This document shows, piece by piece, positions 27,539 through 35,081 of a stretch of DNA of 64,000 nucleotides. This stretch comes from Pseudomonas sp. RC10 (lineage in GTDB: Bacteria > Pseudomonadota > Gammaproteobacteria > Pseudomonadales > Pseudomonadaceae): contig NZ_CP151650.1 in assembly GCF_038397775.1 (NCBI RefSeq), positions 6,591,001 to 6,655,000 of the forward strand. The letters are read 5' to 3'. The translations under genes were made by a program, and so were the position numbers. Below the pieces are notes generated by a model. It saw only the letters and a list, made by a program, of their open reading frames with translations. It was not told where the DNA came from and ran no database searches. Position 1 is the stretch's first letter, and each line of letters begins with the position of its first letter.

Positions 27539-28726
27539 TCAAACATCGGCCCGCGTTCCCAGCCCCATGGCCTGACGAGCAAACCAGCTTTTGGCCGACG
27601 GCAGCAGGTCGAGACCGAGCAGGCCGATATTGCGCCCTGCCGTGATCGCCGCCTGCTGGCTCCCAAACAGGCGCGTGACCTGATCGGAAAAGCCCACGGT
27701 CAGTTTCTGGTCCAGAAATTGGCGGTCGCGGTAGGCCTGCAAGGTCGTCAGATCCCCCGGCGTCGCATCGCTGGCGAGCAGCGCTTCGGCCAATGACGCG
27801 GCATCGCGCAGGGACAGGTTGAAGCCCTGCCCGGCAATCGGGTGCAGGCTGTGCGCGGCGTTGCCCAACACCACCAGATGCGAGCGCACTTGCTCTTCCG
27901 CTTCGATCAACGACAGCGGGTAAGTGTGGCGTACGCCGACCTGCTTCAGCGCGCCGAGTCGGTAACCGAACACGCTCTGTAATTCGCTGAGGAAACTGCG
28001 GTCGTCCAATGCCATCAGCCGTTTGATTTCGTCCGGTTTGCGAGTCCAGACCAACGCACAGCGATTTTCCGGCAACGGCAGTAGCGCCATCGGGCCTTCT
28101 TCGGTGAAGCGCTCGAACGCCTGACCGCAATGGGCCTCGCCGGGGGTGATGTTGGCGATCAACGCGCTCTGATCGTATGGCGTGGCGCGCACGCCGATGC
28201 CGAGCTGTTCGCGCAGATTCGAGCGGCCGCCATCCGCAAGGATCGCCAGGTCGCAGTCCAACTGGGTGTCGTCGTTCAGGGTCAGGCGATAGCCTTCGGG
28301 CTGCGCCTGCATCTGTTTGACTTCAGCGGGCACGCGCCAGGTAATCACATCTTTATCAAGACCCTGCCAGAGGCATTGCCCGAGCCAGGCGTTTTCCACC
28401 ACATAGCCCAGCGCGGGTACGCCTTCCTGCATCGAGGACAGACGCGCTGCGCCAAAACGGCCTTTGTCGGAAACCTGGATTTGCAGGATTGGCTCGGCGC
28501 GGCGGCTGATCTGCTGCCACAGGCCCAGGCGTTCGTAAATTTGCCGAGCGCCGAAGGACAGCGCCGATGAACGCGCGTCGTAACTCGGTTGATAGGTATC
28601 GCCCGGCGCGAAGGGTTCGATCATGACGATCTTCCAGCCCCGCGCCTTGGCACCCGCCTGCAACGCCAGCGCCAGACTCGCGCCGACCAGCCCGCCACCC
28701 ACAATCGCCAGATTGAAACGGCTCAT
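27539..28726 (-). CDS. ubiH: 2-octaprenyl-6-methoxyphenol hydroxylase
   Basis: A 395-residue FAD monooxygenase of ubiquinone synthesis. FAD motifs are VGGGLVGASLALAL near residue 9, ILADGGRSNLRE and VLGNAAHSLHPIAGQGFNLS. It overlaps pepP upstream by four bases (ATGA), the arrangement seen in many gammaproteobacteria (pepP-ubiH-ubiI). The enzyme acts at the inner membrane face with other Ubi proteins. Confidence 0.91.
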   Translation of the reverse strand: MSRFNLAIVGGGLVGASLALALQAGAKARGWKIVMIEPFAPGDTYQPSYDARSSALSFGARQIYERLGLWQQISRRAEPILQIQVSDKGRFGAARLSSMQEGVPALGYVVENAWLGQCLWQGLDKDVITWRVPAEVKQMQAQPEGYRLTLNDDTQLDCDLAILADGGRSNLREQLGIGVRATPYDQSALIANITPGEAHCGQAFERFTEEGPMALLPLPENRCALVWTRKPDEIKRLMALDDRSFLSELQSVFGYRLGALKQVGVRHTYPLSLIEAEEQVRSHLVVLGNAAHSLHPIAGQGFNLSLRDAASLAEALLASDATPGDLTTLQAYRDRQFLDQKLTVGFSDQVTRLFGSQQAAITAGRNIGLLGLDLLPSAKSWFARQAMGLGTRADV

Positions 28727-30063
28727 GCAGCTTCGGTTCGCGCAGCGGCCATCAGGGCCTCGATGTCAGCCACCGTCTTGGGCACGCCACCGGTGAGGAT
28801 TTCACAGCCTTTTTTGGTCACCACGACATCGTCCTCGATTCGTACACCAATTCCGCGCCATTTCTTCGCGACGTTCTGATTGTCCGGCGACACGTAAATA
28901 CCCGGTTCAACGGTCAGCGCCATGCCGACTTCCAGCACACGCCATTCGCCGCCGACCTTGTATTCGCCGACGTCATGCACATCCATGCCTAGCCAGTGCC
29001 CGGCGCGGTGCATATAAAAAGCTTTGTACGCCTCGCTGGCGATCAGTTCACTGACCTCGCCTTGCAACAGGCCCAGTTCGACCAGCCCGGCAGTGATCAC
29101 GTGCACCGTGGCCTCGTGGGCCTGGTTCCAGTGGTTGCCCGGTTTGATCGCCGCGAACGCCGCTTCCTGGGATTTGAGCACCAGTTCGTAGATCGCTTTC
29201 TGCTCCGCTGAAAACTTCCCGCTGACTGGAAACGTCCGCGTGATGTCGCTGGCGTAGCAATCGATCTCGCAGCCCGCGTCGATCAACACCAGATCGCCGT
29301 CCTTCAACGGCGCGTCGTTTTCCTGGTAGTGAAGAATGCAGCCGTTGCGGCCCGACGCGACGATGGAACCGTAAGCCGGCATCTTCGCCCCGCCCTTGCG
29401 AAATTCGTAATCCAGCTCGGCTTCGAGGCTGAACTCGTACAGACCGGCACGACTGGCCTGCATGGCCCGAACGTGGGCGCGAGCAGAAATTTGCGCCGCT
29501 TCGCGCATCACCTTCACTTCCGCTGCCGATTTATACAGGCGCATGTCGTGGAGCAGGTGATCCAGCGCAACGAATTCTTTCGGCGGCTGCGCGCCCAAGT
29601 GCGCCTTCGAGCGGATCACGTTGATCCACTCCATGACATGGCGATCAAACTCGGGGTTGCTGCCCATCGAGGAATACACCCGGTCGCGCCCTTCAATCAG
29701 GCCCGGCAGGATGTCGTCGATGTCCGTGATGGGGAATGCGTCGTCGGCGCCGTACTCGCTGATCGCGCCGTCCTGCCCAGCACGCAAGCCATCCCACAGC
29801 TCTCGCTCGGCATTGCGCTCGCGGCAGAACAGCACGTACTCGCCATATTCCCGACCGGGGATCAGTACGATCACCGCTTCCGGCTCGGGGAAGCCGCTCA
29901 AGTATTGAAAGTCGCTGTCCTGGCGGTACACATGTTCGACATCACGATTTCGAATGGCCACAGCGGCTGCCGGGAGGATGGCGATGCTGTTGGGCTCCAT
30001 CTGCGCCATCAAGGCTTTGCGGCGACGGGCGTATTCGGCTTTCGGGATATGGATCATGGGCAA
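28723..30063 (-). CDS. pepP: Xaa-Pro aminopeptidase
   Basis: A dinuclear-metal aminopeptidase P of about 446 residues that removes residues before proline. The creatinase-fold metal ligands are seen in LVLIDAGCEIDCYASDITR (two Asp), GHWLGMDVHD (His), LTVEPGIY (Glu) and VRIEDDVVV (Glu). Start choice is open: GGAGGA lies six bases before a TTG at 30063 and twelve before the ATG at 30057, so spacing favours TTG while most relatives begin MIxIPKxEY. Two residues are at stake. It heads the ubiH operon and follows the UPF0149 gene. Confidence 0.92.
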   Translation of the reverse strand: MPMIHIPKAEYARRRKALMAQMEPNSIAILPAAAVAIRNRDVEHVYRQDSDFQYLSGFPEPEAVIVLIPGREYGEYVLFCRERNAERELWDGLRAGQDGAISEYGADDAFPITDIDDILPGLIEGRDRVYSSMGSNPEFDRHVMEWINVIRSKAHLGAQPPKEFVALDHLLHDMRLYKSAAEVKVMREAAQISARAHVRAMQASRAGLYEFSLEAELDYEFRKGGAKMPAYGSIVASGRNGCILHYQENDAPLKDGDLVLIDAGCEIDCYASDITRTFPVSGKFSAEQKAIYELVLKSQEAAFAAIKPGNHWNQAHEATVHVITAGLVELGLLQGEVSELIASEAYKAFYMHRAGHWLGMDVHDVGEYKVGGEWRVLEVGMALTVEPGIYVSPDNQNVAKKWRGIGVRIEDDVVVTKKGCEILTGGVPKTVADIEALMAAARTEAA

Positions 30064-30134
30064 GTGCGGTCCTCCGGGTGGGCGCTCCGGTCATCAGCGC
30101 ACGCAGGCCAATGACCGAACGACAACGATGGCAA

Positions 30135-30686
30135 TCAGTGCAGGGAAGGCTTCGCTTCAGGCTCCGCTTTCTTGTTGAACTCGGTGAACAGGAGCAGCGG
30201 GGCGACACGCAGGTATTCCATGACTTCCATGTAGTCGCTTTCACCGTCTTCGGACTCGTCCAGCGAGTCCTGAATCTGGGCGATGGCGGCCAGGTCCTGC
30301 AAGACGTCCTTGGCATCGTCGCTCATCGGCTGTCCACCGACGCGCGCGAAGCCGTGGAGGAAGCCTTGGCACCATTGGCCAATCGCCGTGGTGCGGGCGG
30401 TCAGCGATTCATCGTCGCCAGGCAACAGCAGCACGACAGCCATGTCGTCGCCGGTCAGCTCGCTCTTGACCATCTCCTGCAAGCCGATCAAAGCCTGACG
30501 GACATTGGCCTCAGGCTCGGTCTGCAGCAGCTCGTGTGCGTCGTCGAACCAGCCTTCGGCATCGAAGCCGGCGCCCGCGCAGCTGCGGCCTAGCAACAGG
30601 CCGTGCAACTCGGCGGGAGAGACAGGATGACCACCGTTGGTGAGCAGGGTGGCGAATGCGTTGTACGGGGAATTCTGATTAGGCAT
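30135..30686 (-). CDS. UPF0149 (YgfB/YecA) family protein
   Basis: A helical 183-residue protein of the YgfB family, without signal peptide or membrane segments. Conserved parts are [18 protein letters not shown] near residue 23 and [10 protein letters not shown] near residue 105. The family is conserved next to pepP-ubiH; the P. aeruginosa homologue has been tied to control of ampDh3 and beta-lactam resistance, which is literature knowledge and not visible here. The ATG at 30686 is used although a TTG two codons upstream is possible. It is divergent from the zapA gene pair. Confidence 0.86.
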   Translation of the reverse strand: MPNQNSPYNAFATLLTNGGHPVSPAELHGLLLGRSCAGAGFDAEGWFDDAHELLQTEPEANVRQALIGLQEMVKSELTGDDMAVVLLLPGDDESLTARTTAIGQWCQGFLHGFARVGGQPMSDDAKDVLQDLAAIAQIQDSLDESEDGESDYMEVMEYLRVAPLLLFTEFNKKAEPEAKPSLH

Positions 30687-30836
30687 GGGCAACTAGGCGC
30701 CAAGCGGCGCAATGTCTAGAATGGAGGCCTTGTATCGTAGCACCGGCAGACGCGCCCTAGCTATCCAGGCGACATTCAAGGCAGTTCCTGAGGCCAGCTC
30801 CTGCACCACTCATCAGAAAATAATCAGTGGAAAACG

Positions 30837-31046
30837 ATGGAAGACAACGACCTGCAAGCGTTGATGGCCCGACTGGAATTATTGATCAATCGGGTCGAGC
30901 AACTAAAAAGTCAAAACGGACTCCTATTAGCTCAGGAAAAAACCTGGCGCGAGGAACGCGCTCACCTCATTGAAAAGAACGAAATCGCCCGGCAAAAGGT
31001 CGAGTCGATGATTTCGCGCCTCAAGGCCCTGGAGCAAGACTCATGA
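30837..31046 (+). CDS. TIGR02449-type small coiled-coil protein upstream of zapA
   Basis: A 69-residue, almost wholly helical protein (LMARLELLINRVEQLKSQNG and following heptads) that matches the TIGR02449 family found just before zapA. Size and coiled-coil nature recall ZapB, so a role at the division ring is plausible but unproven. Its stop overlaps the zapA start by four bases (ATGA), so the two are translationally coupled. Confidence 0.82.
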   Translation: MEDNDLQALMARLELLINRVEQLKSQNGLLLAQEKTWREERAHLIEKNEIARQKVESMISRLKALEQDS

Positions 31047-31360
31047 GTAATGGCAACAGCATCACTGTGCAAATCCTCGACAAAGAATATTCGATCATCT
31101 GCCCGCAAGAGGAGCGCACCAATCTGGTTAGCGCCGCGCGTTATCTGGACGGCAAGATGCGTGAGATCCGCAGCAGCGGCAAAGTCATCGGTGCCGACCG
31201 CATTGCCGTGATGGCCGCGCTGAACATTACTCATGACCTGCTGCACAAACAGGAACTGCCCGAGACTCAAACCAGCGGCTCGACTCGCGAGCAAGTGCGT
31301 GACCTGCTGGACCGCGTGGACCTCGTCCTTGCCACGGATGAGCCAAAAGCACAAGGCTGA
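31043..31360 (+). CDS. zapA: Cell division protein ZapA
   Basis: A 105-residue ZapA: an N-terminal globular part that bundles FtsZ (ITVQILDKEYSIICPQEER) and a C-terminal helix for dimerisation and tetramerisation. The KMREIRSSGKVIGADRIAVMAALNI stretch is the family core. It is followed at once by the 6S RNA gene and fau, the conserved zapA-ssrS-fau order of gammaproteobacteria. Confidence 0.92.
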   Translation: MSNGNSITVQILDKEYSIICPQEERTNLVSAARYLDGKMREIRSSGKVIGADRIAVMAALNITHDLLHKQELPETQTSGSTREQVRDLLDRVDLVLATDEPKAQG

Positions 31361-31379
31361 TTGTTCGAGCATCATTCGT

Positions 31380-31385
31380 TATACT
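31380..31385 (+). promoter_or_regulatory. -10 box of the 6S RNA promoter
   Basis: TATACT six bases before the inferred 5' end of the 6S RNA, inside the zapA-ssrS spacer. A matching -35 at the right distance is poor. Confidence 0.5.
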
Positions 31386-31390
31386 GGCGA

Positions 31391-31572
31391 CCGCTCCCTG
31401 GAGTGCTTGCCAGTCGGTCATGTCCCTGAGCCGATACGCACAACCACGGGGGTTGCACGTTGGGGTTGGTGTGCATGTCCGCTCGACGGAAAGCCTTAAA
31501 GCCTCCTGCAATCTCCACCTTGAACTTTCGGGTTCAAGGGCTACACCGACAGCGGTTCGTCGGGGAGTCTCA
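31391..31572 (+). ncRNA. ssrS: 6S RNA
   Basis: 6S RNA imitates an open promoter and binds sigma-70 RNA polymerase in stationary phase. The spacer between zapA and fau shows the expected features: a closing stem (GCTCCCT near 31393 with GGGGAGT near 31563), the conserved CCCTGAGCCGATA, the GCCTTAAAGCCTCC strand and the hairpin CCTTGAACTTTCGGGTTCAAGG followed by GCTACACC. These match the known E. coli layout in order. Ends are estimated to within a few bases. In other bacteria the downstream fau message is made by readthrough of the 6S transcript, which fits the absence of a terminator before fau here. Confidence 0.9.
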
Positions 31573-31679
31573 AATTCTCAAGCCATTGCCAGACGTCCTG
31601 TCTGGCGGTGGAACCGGGGACCATCGTGAATCGCCCTGATTCCAGACAGTCCCTCTCCTACTCTCTCGGACCCGCCTGC

Positions 31680-32306
31680 ATGACCTCTTCTGGCGCCGCT
31701 TCCCTGAACGATCCCTCGACCCTTTCCCGTCCTCAATTGCGCCGTCTCTTGCGCAAGGCACGTCGCTCGCTTAATCGAGCCGAACAGCGACAGGCGGCAC
31801 GCGGTTTGTACAACCAATTGGCGCAAAACCCGCTTTTTCGTCGCGCACGGCATGTTTCGCTGTACCTTCCGATGGACGGTGAAATCGACCCACGACTGCT
31901 GCTGCGCGAAGCACAACGCCGGGGCAAGGCGACCTATCTGCCGGTGCTCAGTGCATGGCCTCGGACCAAGATGGTGTTTCAGCGGGTTCGACCGGGAGAT
32001 AAATTCAGGCCCAACCGGTTTCGCATCCCCGAGCCGCACATCAACCCCCGCCAGCAGCGCAAAATCTGGGCGCTCGACCTGATCCTGATGCCGCTGGTGG
32101 GGTTCGACGATCAGGGTGGTCGGCTGGGCATGGGAGGGGGATTCTACGACCGCAGCCTGGCGTATCAGGCACGTCGGAAAGCTTGGCAGAAACCGGTGTT
32201 GCTGGGTTTAGCGCATGAGTGTCAGAAGGTTGGAAAACTGGCAGTGGCCAGTTGGGATGTGCCGTTGCAGGGAACGGTGTCTGACAAGCGTTGGTATATG
32301 GCGTGA
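31680..32306 (+). CDS. fau: 5-formyltetrahydrofolate cyclo-ligase
   Basis: A 208-residue 5,10-methenyltetrahydrofolate synthetase that recycles 5-formyl-THF using ATP. Family landmarks: LRRLLRKARRSL near residue 20, the YLPMDGEIDPRLLL strand, and GGRLGMGGGFYDRSL near residue 145, the nucleotide-binding loop. The ATG at 31680 is the most likely start; an in-frame ATG at 31608 would extend it by 24 residues into the region after the 6S RNA. It belongs to the zapA-6S-fau unit. Confidence 0.87.
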   Translation: MTSSGAASLNDPSTLSRPQLRRLLRKARRSLNRAEQRQAARGLYNQLAQNPLFRRARHVSLYLPMDGEIDPRLLLREAQRRGKATYLPVLSAWPRTKMVFQRVRPGDKFRPNRFRIPEPHINPRQQRKIWALDLILMPLVGFDDQGGRLGMGGGFYDRSLAYQARRKAWQKPVLLGLAHECQKVGKLAVASWDVPLQGTVSDKRWYMA

Positions 32307-32320
32307 CACGTATGTCGATG

Positions 32321-32411
32321 ATGTAGGAGCGCGCTTGCCCGCGATTGCGATTTGACTCTGATACAGCAGCCAACTGACATGCCGCCATCGCGGGCAAGCG
32401 CGCTCCTACAT
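32321..32411. repeat. REP pair, GCGCTTGCCCGCGAT type
   Basis: Arms TGTAGGAGCGCGCTTGCCCG and CGGGCAAGCGCGCTCCTACA about 50 bases apart, in the convergent spacer after fau. The inner bases differ from the GAATTCATTC and GAGCTTGCTC versions elsewhere in the window. Confidence 0.8.
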
Positions 32412-32435
32412 TTACCCGCAATCCGAAAAAACAGG

Positions 32436-32585
32436 TTATCGGCGAGCCTGTTGAGCCTGTTGCTGAGTGACTTCAACCGGTGCATCCGGCTTCGCGGACC
32501 ACAAACTTTGCGCATAACCCGTGGTGACAATGCCCAAGCCGAACAAAATGACCAAAATCCATAGTAAATCCGGCTTGCGTTGCAT
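32436..32585 (-). CDS. Small single-span membrane protein, 49 residues
   Basis: The minus strand encodes a 49-residue peptide beginning MQRKPDLLWILVILFGLGIV: two or three basic residues, then a hydrophobic segment (about 7-25), then a polar tail rich in glutamine (VEVTQQQAQQARR). A GGGGGG run lies nine bases upstream as ribosome binding site. The N-terminal segment could be a membrane anchor or an uncleaved signal. I do not know a function. It converges with fau across a REP element, and the codon pattern looks coding. Confidence 0.6.
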   Translation of the reverse strand: MQRKPDLLWILVILFGLGIVTTGYAQSLWSAKPDAPVEVTQQQAQQARR

Positions 32586-32780
32586 TGATTGCCCCCCTTT
32601 GGCAAATCAAAAGCTGTCGTTCACGACATGTTTCTATAGGCCGCGAAACGGTGTAGCGCTGAAAATGGCGGCATTCTGCGTTAACGTGATGCAACACGCA
32701 AATGCTGGCGTCAACCGACCGTCGGTTTGTCATAAAAGCGTCGGACAACCTGTCTATTACGTCTTCAGGAGCCCCAATCC

Positions 32781-33230
32781 ATGGCCTATTGGCTGATGAA
32801 ATCCGAGCCCGACGAGCTGTCGATCACTGGCCTGCAAACTCTCGGCCAAGCCCGCTGGGATGGCGTTCGAAATTACCAGGCGCGCAACTTTCTTCGGGCC
32901 ATGGCTGAAGGCGATGAGTTTTTCTTTTACCACTCCAGCTGCCCTGAACCGGGGATCGCGGGCATCGGGAAAATCACCAGGACGGCGTATCCCGATCCCA
33001 CGGCGCTAGACAAAGACAGCCACTACTTCGACGCCAAAGCCACTGACGAGAAAAATCCATGGAGCGCCATTGATGTGGCGTTCGTAGAGACGTTTCCGAA
33101 AGTGTTGGGCCTGGGGTATTTGAAACAGCAGACCGCGCTGGAACAACTGCCGCTGGTTCAAAAGGGCAGTCGGCTTTCCGTCATGTCCGTCACGCCCGAA
33201 CAGTGGGCAGCGGTGTTGGCGTTGCGTTGA
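32781..33230 (+). CDS. EVE-domain protein
   Basis: A 149-residue single EVE domain (PUA-like fold) that starts MAYWLMKSEPDELS and has the typical WDGVRNYQARNFLR and GIAGIGKITRTAYPDP stretches. EVE domains bind modified bases in DNA or RNA; this stand-alone bacterial form resembles human THYN1. No restriction or modification gene is adjacent. The 195 bases before it hold no recognisable element. Confidence 0.88.
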   Translation: MAYWLMKSEPDELSITGLQTLGQARWDGVRNYQARNFLRAMAEGDEFFFYHSSCPEPGIAGIGKITRTAYPDPTALDKDSHYFDAKATDEKNPWSAIDVAFVETFPKVLGLGYLKQQTALEQLPLVQKGSRLSVMSVTPEQWAAVLALR

Positions 33231-33251
33231 ATTCACGACCGCCGACTACTC

Positions 33252-33342
33252 TTGTAGGAGTGAGCTTGCTCGCGATTGCACTGTGTCAGCGATAGATTTG
33301 CTAACTGACTCGCCGCAATCGCGAGCAAGCTCACGCCTACAG
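33252..33342. repeat. REP pair, GAGCTTGCTCGCGAT type
   Basis: Arms TTGTAGGAGTGAGCTTGCTC and GAGCAAGCTCACGCCTACAG between the convergent EVE and FliL-like genes. Confidence 0.8.
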
Positions 33343-33356
33343 ATTCAGGCCAATAT

Positions 33357-33764
33357 TTACTGGGCGATGAAGTTGTTGAACAGCAGGTCATCCACTACAG
33401 GCTTGCCGGTTTCCTGGCTCAATACCTGCTGGGTCTGCTTCAAGGCTTCCTGACGCAGTTTTTCTTTAGCGTCGACGTTGCTCATGCTTTCGAGGGTTTG
33501 CTGAGTGAACAGCGCCACCAACTGATTGCGGATCAACGGCTCGTTCGCCTTGACCAGCTTCTGCGCTTCGGCACCGGTCACACGCAATGCCACGTCGGCC
33601 TTGTACACGTGAAGTTTTGGGCTGCCATCCAGCGCGTAGTTGCCCACGAACGGCGGCGTTAACGCCACATATGAGACCTTGTTCGGGTCATCTTTCTCGC
33701 CGCCTTCTTCATTGGCCAGCACAGGCGCCGACAGCGCCAACAACATCAGAATCCACGCTTTCAC
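33357..33764 (-). CDS. FliL-like exported protein
   Basis: A 135-residue protein with an N-terminal signal or anchor (MKAWILMLLALSAPVLA) followed by a domain resembling FliL (YVALTPPFVGNY, KADVALRV, then a helix with VVDDLLFNNFIAQ). FliL proper sits in the flagellar basal body. This copy is far from any flagellar gene and has a signal peptide rather than the usual longer anchor, so it is better seen as a FliL-related periplasmic protein of unknown role. Confidence 0.75.
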   Translation of the reverse strand: MKAWILMLLALSAPVLANEEGGEKDDPNKVSYVALTPPFVGNYALDGSPKLHVYKADVALRVTGAEAQKLVKANEPLIRNQLVALFTQQTLESMSNVDAKEKLRQEALKQTQQVLSQETGKPVVDDLLFNNFIAQ

Positions 33765-33899
33765 AGTCCCACTCCTCGTCCGGTTCGCGCCATAGCTTAC
33801 TCCAGCTTATGCACGCCTATCAGGCCGGGGCATGCTCATTGACCCCACACCCCCTCTACCTACACTTATCGGCCATCACTGGAAAAGGAATAGTCCCCG

Positions 33900-34877
33900 A
33901 TGAAAGCCGTGCTCTGTAAAGCCTTCGGCCCTGCCGAAAACCTTGTGCTGGAAGACGTTCCGACGCCAGAACCCAAGAAAAACGAGATTCTGTTGGACGT
34001 GCACGCCGCCGGGGTCAACTTCCCCGACACGCTGATCATCGAGGGCAAATATCAGTTCAAACCGCCCTTCCCCTTCTCGCCAGGGGGCGAAGCGTCGGGT
34101 GTCGTCGCAGCCGTCGGTGAAAAAGTCAGTCACCTCAAAGTCGGCGATCGGGTGATGGCCCTCACCGGCTGGGGCAGCTTCGCGGAGCAGATCGCCGTCG
34201 CCGGGTACAACGTCCTGCCGATTCCCGAGGCCATGGATTTCACCACCGCTGCGGCGTTCAGCATGACCTACGGCACCTCCATGCACGCGCTCAAACAGCG
34301 CGCCAACCTGCAACCCGGCGAAACCCTGCTCGTCCTCGGGGCGTCCGGCGGCGTCGGCTTGGCTGCGGTTGAAATCGGCAAAGCCCTGGGCGCCCGCGTC
34401 ATCGCCGCCGCCAGCAGCGCCGACAAACTCGAAGTCGCCAAAAAAGCTGGCGCCGACGACCTCATCAACTACAGCGAAACCAACCTCAAGGACGAACTCA
34501 AACGCCTCACCAACGGCAACGGCGTCGACGTCATCTACGACCCCGTCGGCGGCGACCTCTTCGACCAGGCCGTCCGCTCCATCGCCTGGAACGGCCGCCT
34601 CCTCGTCGTCGGCTTCGCCAGCGGCCGCATTCCCGAACTGCCCGTGAACCTCGCCCTACTAAAAGGCGCCTCGGTCGTTGGCGTGTTCTGGGGCTCGTTT
34701 GCACAGCGCCAGCCCCAAGATAATGCGGCGAACTTTCAGCAGCTGTTCAAATGGTTCGGCGAAGGGAAGTTGAAACCGCTGGTGTCGAAGGTTTATCCAT
34801 TGGAACAGGCAGGTGAAGCGATTGATTCGTTGGGGCTGAGGAAGGCGGTTGGGAAGGTGGTGGTTGGCATTAAATAA
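33900..34877 (+). CDS. NADPH:quinone oxidoreductase family (zinc-free MDR)
   Basis: A 325-residue medium-chain reductase of the quinone oxidoreductase group. It lacks the zinc cysteines of alcohol dehydrogenases; the N-terminal GroES-like domain has VNFPDTLIIEGKYQ and the Rossmann motif is LGASGGVGLAAVEIG near residue 145. It reduces quinones or enones with NADPH; the substrate is not known. Codon choice changes along the gene: the first two thirds end almost always in C, the last 200 bases are G- and T-rich. A good hairpin terminator follows. Confidence 0.86.
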   Translation: MKAVLCKAFGPAENLVLEDVPTPEPKKNEILLDVHAAGVNFPDTLIIEGKYQFKPPFPFSPGGEASGVVAAVGEKVSHLKVGDRVMALTGWGSFAEQIAVAGYNVLPIPEAMDFTTAAAFSMTYGTSMHALKQRANLQPGETLLVLGASGGVGLAAVEIGKALGARVIAAASSADKLEVAKKAGADDLINYSETNLKDELKRLTNGNGVDVIYDPVGGDLFDQAVRSIAWNGRLLVVGFASGRIPELPVNLALLKGASVVGVFWGSFAQRQPQDNAANFQQLFKWFGEGKLKPLVSKVYPLEQAGEAIDSLGLRKAVGKVVVGIK

Positions 34878-34901
34878 TTTTAATCTCCTGTCTCACATGA
34901 T

Positions 34902-34928
34902 GCCCGTCGCAACGACGGGCTTTTTATC
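34902..34928 (+). terminator. Rho-independent terminator after the quinone oxidoreductase gene
   Basis: GCCCGTCG and CGACGGGC pair around a short AACG-like loop and are followed by TTTTTAT. It also marks the left edge of the low-GC bacteriocin islet. Confidence 0.85.
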
Positions 34929-35081
34929 GCACAGCTGAGCCCCTCCCTTCTTCGCGCCTAATTCATTACTTCAATACCCGCGCATAACACACCAGACATT
35001 AAAAAAATAATATTTATATATCTCTTTTTTGCAAAAAACTCGTATTGATTGAACGCCATACAGCTAACAAGGAGAAACTGT

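Noticed and set aside
32222..32605. 127-codon minus-strand frame over the end of fau and the following spacer
   Set aside because: It overlaps fau and a REP element; the better candidate in this area is the 49-residue frame at 32436-32585 in another phase.
34369..34647. Serine/threonine/proline-rich 92-codon frame inside the quinone oxidoreductase gene
   Set aside because: Produced by the C-rich codon use of the real frame; low-complexity translation without a family.
34930..35081. PrtN P-box or LexA box before the bacteriocin gene
   Set aside because: The region is AT-rich, but neither the repeated ATTGNN-GT pattern nor a CTG-N10-CAG site was found. Control of the bacteriocin remains unknown.
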